Assembly (NCBI GenBank): GCA_945787595.1
Contig: CALZJV010000427.1
Location: 1-7,946 of the forward strand
Direction of reading: 5' to 3'
DNA from: an uncultured Desulfobacterales bacterium
Lineage (GTDB): Bacteria; Desulfobacterota; Desulfobacteria; Desulfobacterales; JAFDCJ01
Length of the DNA stretch: 7,946 nucleotides
This document shows positions 5,722-7,946 of this stretch, piece after piece. The notes beneath the pieces were generated by a model. The model worked only from the letters and a program-made list of their open reading frames with translations. It ran no database searches and had not been told where the DNA came from. Every line of letters starts with the position of its first letter. Within the stretch, counting starts at the first letter, position 1. A program made the position numbers and the translations under genes.

Positions 5722-7611
5722 ATGAACACGGATGACTGTATCATCGGTATTGATCTTGGAACCACCAACTCCGAGGTTGCTGCATTTATTGACGATAATG
5801 TGAAAATCATCGGAAGCGGAGAAACAAAAATTCTGCCGTCCTGCGTCGGGCTTTCGCAGACGGGTGAACTGCTTATCGGTGCACCTGCCAGAAACCAGCA
5901 ATTACTTTATCCCGAGCGCACCGTACGCAGCATCAAACGTAAAATGGGCAGTGATGAAACGGTGACCCTGGGTGAGCGAACGTTTACGCCGCCGGAAATA
6001 TCCGCATTTCTCCTGCGGGAACTGGCGCAGTGGGCCCAGAGGAAACTGGGTTACGCGGTGGGAAAAGCAGTCATTTCGGTACCGGCTTATTTTTCGGATG
6101 CTCAGCGCAACGCAACGCGTGAAGCCGGTAAGCTCGCGGGTCTGGAAGTTGTGCGGATACTCAATGAACCGACGGCTGCCAGTCTTGCTTACGGATACGG
6201 ATCGGATGAAAATCGAACGGTTATGATTTACGACCTTGGCGGAGGCACCTTCGACGTTTCGATTGTCACCATCGAAAAAAATGTTACCGAGGTGCTGGCA
6301 AGCCACGGCAATAATCGTCTGGGAGGAGACGATTTCGATCAGCTCCTGGTAGATCGTCTGGTGAATGAATTTCGTGATCAGCATGGCGTCGATCTCAACG
6401 ATAATCATCGCGTAGCCTTATCCCGTCTGTGGTGGACGGCCGAAGAAACCAAAAAGAAGCTCAGCCTTGAGCCGTTTGCCAAAATACGGGAAGAAGCGCT
6501 GGTTGACATCGACGGCAAGCCACTGCATCTCGAGACCGAGATATCACGGGAAGAATACGAGCAGATGATCGGCCCTCTGATCGAGTCCACGCTGGATAGT
6601 GTATCCAGGGCCATGGATATTGCCGCTAAAAAACCGGGTGATCTCGACGCTATTTTACTGGTCGGCGGATCGACTCGGATTCCTCTGGTGTCCCGCGTAT
6701 TGGAAGAACGGGCGGGCATTGTTCCGCGCCATGATATCCATCCGGACCTGTGCGTGGCCCTGGGCGCCGGGGTGCTTGCATCGCGGCTTTGCGGACATGG
6801 GGTAGACAGGGTACTGGTTGATGTCACACCCTATTCATTTGGCCCATCCTATCTGGGAGAATGCGGCGGTGTCCCTTACCAATATTGTTACCATCCGATT
6901 ATTCGATCCAACACGGCCCTGCCGGTGACACGAACGGATAAATACTATACTTCTTACCCATACCAGGAGGAGGTCGATATCGATATCTATCAGGGTGACG
7001 ACCCGGATGCGATGAAAAACATTCCGGTTGGACATTTTCGGGTAGAAGGGCTCAGGCCGACCAGAGAGTTGAACCCGGTTTTGTGTCGCATGAGCCTCGA
7101 TATTGACGGTATCCTGAAAGTGACCGCCATCGAAAAAGAGACCGGGAAAACAAAGCAGATTACGATCGATAATGCGCTTAAGCCCAAAAGTGATGCGGAG
7201 ATAGCTGCCGCCAGAGAGCATCTGGATGCGCTATTTGATGGGCGTAAAGCAGATCTTGAGGACACATTCAATGATCATGGGGACTTACAGCAGGAAAACG
7301 GGGAAAGCGATGACCATGGTGTGATTGAGGTTCCATTCCATACCATTCATGGAAGCCGGGGGATTCCGGCAGCTGGAGAAAGGGAAAGCAACGTATTGGA
7401 ATTCAATTCTTCATTGGTCAGGGCCCATCAGGATGCGAAGGCCCTCCTGGAGCGTTCACGGCGGTTGCTCGACCGCATGCACGCTGAGGACCAGGAAGAG
7501 GCCATCGATCTTCATGAAAAGATTGAATCCGCTATCGCTTCGCGGGATGTCAAAGAGGTGACCGGAGCCTGTGAAGAATTAAAGGAGCTTCTCTTTTTTG
7601 TAGGGAGTTGA
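5722..7611 (+). CDS. Hsp70-family molecular chaperone, divergent from housekeeping DnaK
   Basis: Hsp70 proteins use ATP-driven opening and closing to bind and release unfolded peptide segments. The 629-aa protein has an intact ATPase domain (about 1-363): phosphate-1 IGIDLGTTNS (8-17), the VPAYFSDAQRNATREAG and LNEPTAASLAYG signatures, phosphate-2 DLGGGTFDVS (171-180), and adenosine motif VGGSTRIP (314-321). The linker reads VLVDVTP (about 364-370). The substrate-binding beta domain departs from DnaK: YSFG replaces LSLG. A GVPYQYCYHP segment (383-392) seems inserted before IIRSNTALP, and tyrosines cluster at 408-414. The sheet ends in the recognisable DGILKVTAIEKETGK. The helical lid (about 500-629) has an acidic, glycine-containing interruption and ends FFVGS, without the EEVKD-like tail common in DnaK. 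ATG 5722 is chosen over GTG 5704 because GGAGGT (5711-5716) sits 5 nt before it. Its neighbours are a J-like protein, GrpE and a zinc ribbon, so this is a specialised, self-contained Hsp70 and not the housekeeping dnaK. Confidence 0.93.
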   Translation: MNTDDCIIGIDLGTTNSEVAAFIDDNVKIIGSGETKILPSCVGLSQTGELLIGAPARNQQLLYPERTVRSIKRKMGSDETVTLGERTFTPPEISAFLLRELAQWAQRKLGYAVGKAVISVPAYFSDAQRNATREAGKLAGLEVVRILNEPTAASLAYGYGSDENRTVMIYDLGGGTFDVSIVTIEKNVTEVLASHGNNRLGGDDFDQLLVDRLVNEFRDQHGVDLNDNHRVALSRLWWTAEETKKKLSLEPFAKIREEALVDIDGKPLHLETEISREEYEQMIGPLIESTLDSVSRAMDIAAKKPGDLDAILLVGGSTRIPLVSRVLEERAGIVPRHDIHPDLCVALGAGVLASRLCGHGVDRVLVDVTPYSFGPSYLGECGGVPYQYCYHPIIRSNTALPVTRTDKYYTSYPYQEEVDIDIYQGDDPDAMKNIPVGHFRVEGLRPTRELNPVLCRMSLDIDGILKVTAIEKETGKTKQITIDNALKPKSDAEIAAAREHLDALFDGRKADLEDTFNDHGDLQQENGESDDHGVIEVPFHTIHGSRGIPAAGERESNVLEFNSSLVRAHQDAKALLERSRRLLDRMHAEDQEEAIDLHEKIESAIASRDVKEVTGACEELKELLFFVGS

Positions 7612-7613
7612 TA

Positions 7614-7880
7614 ATGGATATTAAAGAATCTTTGCGCTGTCCGGTGTGCCGTGCCAAATTCAGGGGCACCCGAGAATGCTCACGGTGTGGCGCGGATCTC
7701 AGCAGTATCATGATGCTGTCGGCCAGAGCTCAACTTTACCGCGCAGACGCGAGAAAATCCATTTATGCACTCAATTTCGAAAAAGCCCGGGAACTTACCG
7801 CAGCGGCGCAAAAAGAACATGCAACCGAAACGGGCAGACGGCTTTTGCTGTTGACCTCATGGCTCAATGCGGAGCTGTAA
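7614..7880 (+). CDS. Small four-cysteine zinc-ribbon protein coupled to hsp70
   Basis: This 88-aa protein opens with a probable zinc ribbon: C9-P-V-C12 and C22-S-R-C25 flank a short FRGTRE loop, followed by GADL. The remainder (about 30-88) is helical, with a TPR-like look (ARKSIYALNFEKARELTAAAQ), and ends in a leucine-rich helix. No enzyme motif is present. The ATG lies two bases after the Hsp70 TGA with AGGGAG (7601-7606) inside the hsp70 end, so translational coupling is very likely. The first two in-frame codons of the longer reading (TTG at 7608) overlap the stop and are not needed. The tight link suggests an obligate accessory factor of the Hsp70, perhaps analogous to the zinc-binding and client-holding functions that classical DnaJ has and the upstream J-like protein lacks. 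That analogy is my inference; the cysteine spacing is directly seen. Confidence 0.8.
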   Translation: MDIKESLRCPVCRAKFRGTRECSRCGADLSSIMMLSARAQLYRADARKSIYALNFEKARELTAAAQKEHATETGRRLLLLTSWLNAEL

Positions 7881-7889
7881 TCCGATTCA

Positions 7890-7946
7890 ATGTATCTATT
7901 AGAACTTTACTATACCAACGCCCGCCTGAATCAAACCGGTAAATTT
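7890..7946 (+). CDS. Possible start of a further gene, running off the window
   Basis: An ATG at 7890 opens 19 codons (MYLLELYYTNARLNQTGKF) to the window end, in the same frame as the zinc-ribbon gene and 9 bp after its TAA. No Shine-Dalgarno sequence is close: the nearest GGAG (7871-7874) is 15 nt away. It may be the next gene of the cluster, or chance. Too little is visible to name a product. Confidence 0.2.
   Translation, partial: MYLLELYYTNARLNQTGKF

Noticed and set aside
7646..7942. 98-aa frame overlapping the zinc-ribbon gene
   Set aside because: It overlaps a gene with a clear cysteine motif and coupled start, and its translation has no recognisable features.

Overview
The window most likely comes from a Desulfobacterota-type (deltaproteobacterial) chromosome with mid-range GC. 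The inference rests on protein style (a strict Hsp70/GrpE set resembling those of sulfate-reducer relatives, and an acyl-CoA dehydrogenase of the same flavour). It also rests on intergenic spacers full of short heptad-like repeats in inverted pairs, which I associate with these genomes. No rRNA, tRNA, CRISPR, transposase or phage gene is visible.

Layout. At the left edge (1-151, minus strand) is the N-terminus of an acyl-CoA dehydrogenase, with a strong ribosome binding site and a TTGACA box followed directly by a perfect 9-bp inverted repeat, which looks like a repressor-controlled promoter. A 642-bp divergent spacer follows, with an inverted pair of repeat arrays bracketed by direct repeats 200 bp apart. 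The spacer ends in a candidate promoter region for the rightward genes that includes a plausible heat-shock (sigma-32-like) element.

The rest is a rightward cluster encoding a dedicated, divergent Hsp70 machine: a 970-aa helical-repeat protein of unknown function with highly charged ends (794-3706); a 105-aa J-like protein whose HPD tripeptide is replaced by PPE (3722-4039); a 312-aa GrpE-type nucleotide exchange factor starting at TTG (4271-5209); a 629-aa Hsp70 with an intact ATPase domain and a divergent substrate-binding domain and lid (5722-7611); and an 88-aa four-cysteine zinc-ribbon protein two bases after the Hsp70 stop (7614-7880). A further reading frame may start at 7890 and run off the window.

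How it may work together. By family knowledge, a J protein stimulates Hsp70 ATP hydrolysis and recruits clients, and GrpE recharges Hsp70 with ATP. Here all three roles are present in specialised form, next to two partners absent from the canonical dnaK operon: the large repeat protein and the zinc ribbon. I infer a self-contained accessory chaperone system in which the repeat protein and/or zinc ribbon supply client or scaffold specificity. No client is evident in the window.

The spacers between J and grpE (231 bp) and between grpE and hsp70 (512 bp) are non-coding. They contain inverted heptad arrays and a cluster of hairpins, so the module may be transcribed as more than one unit.
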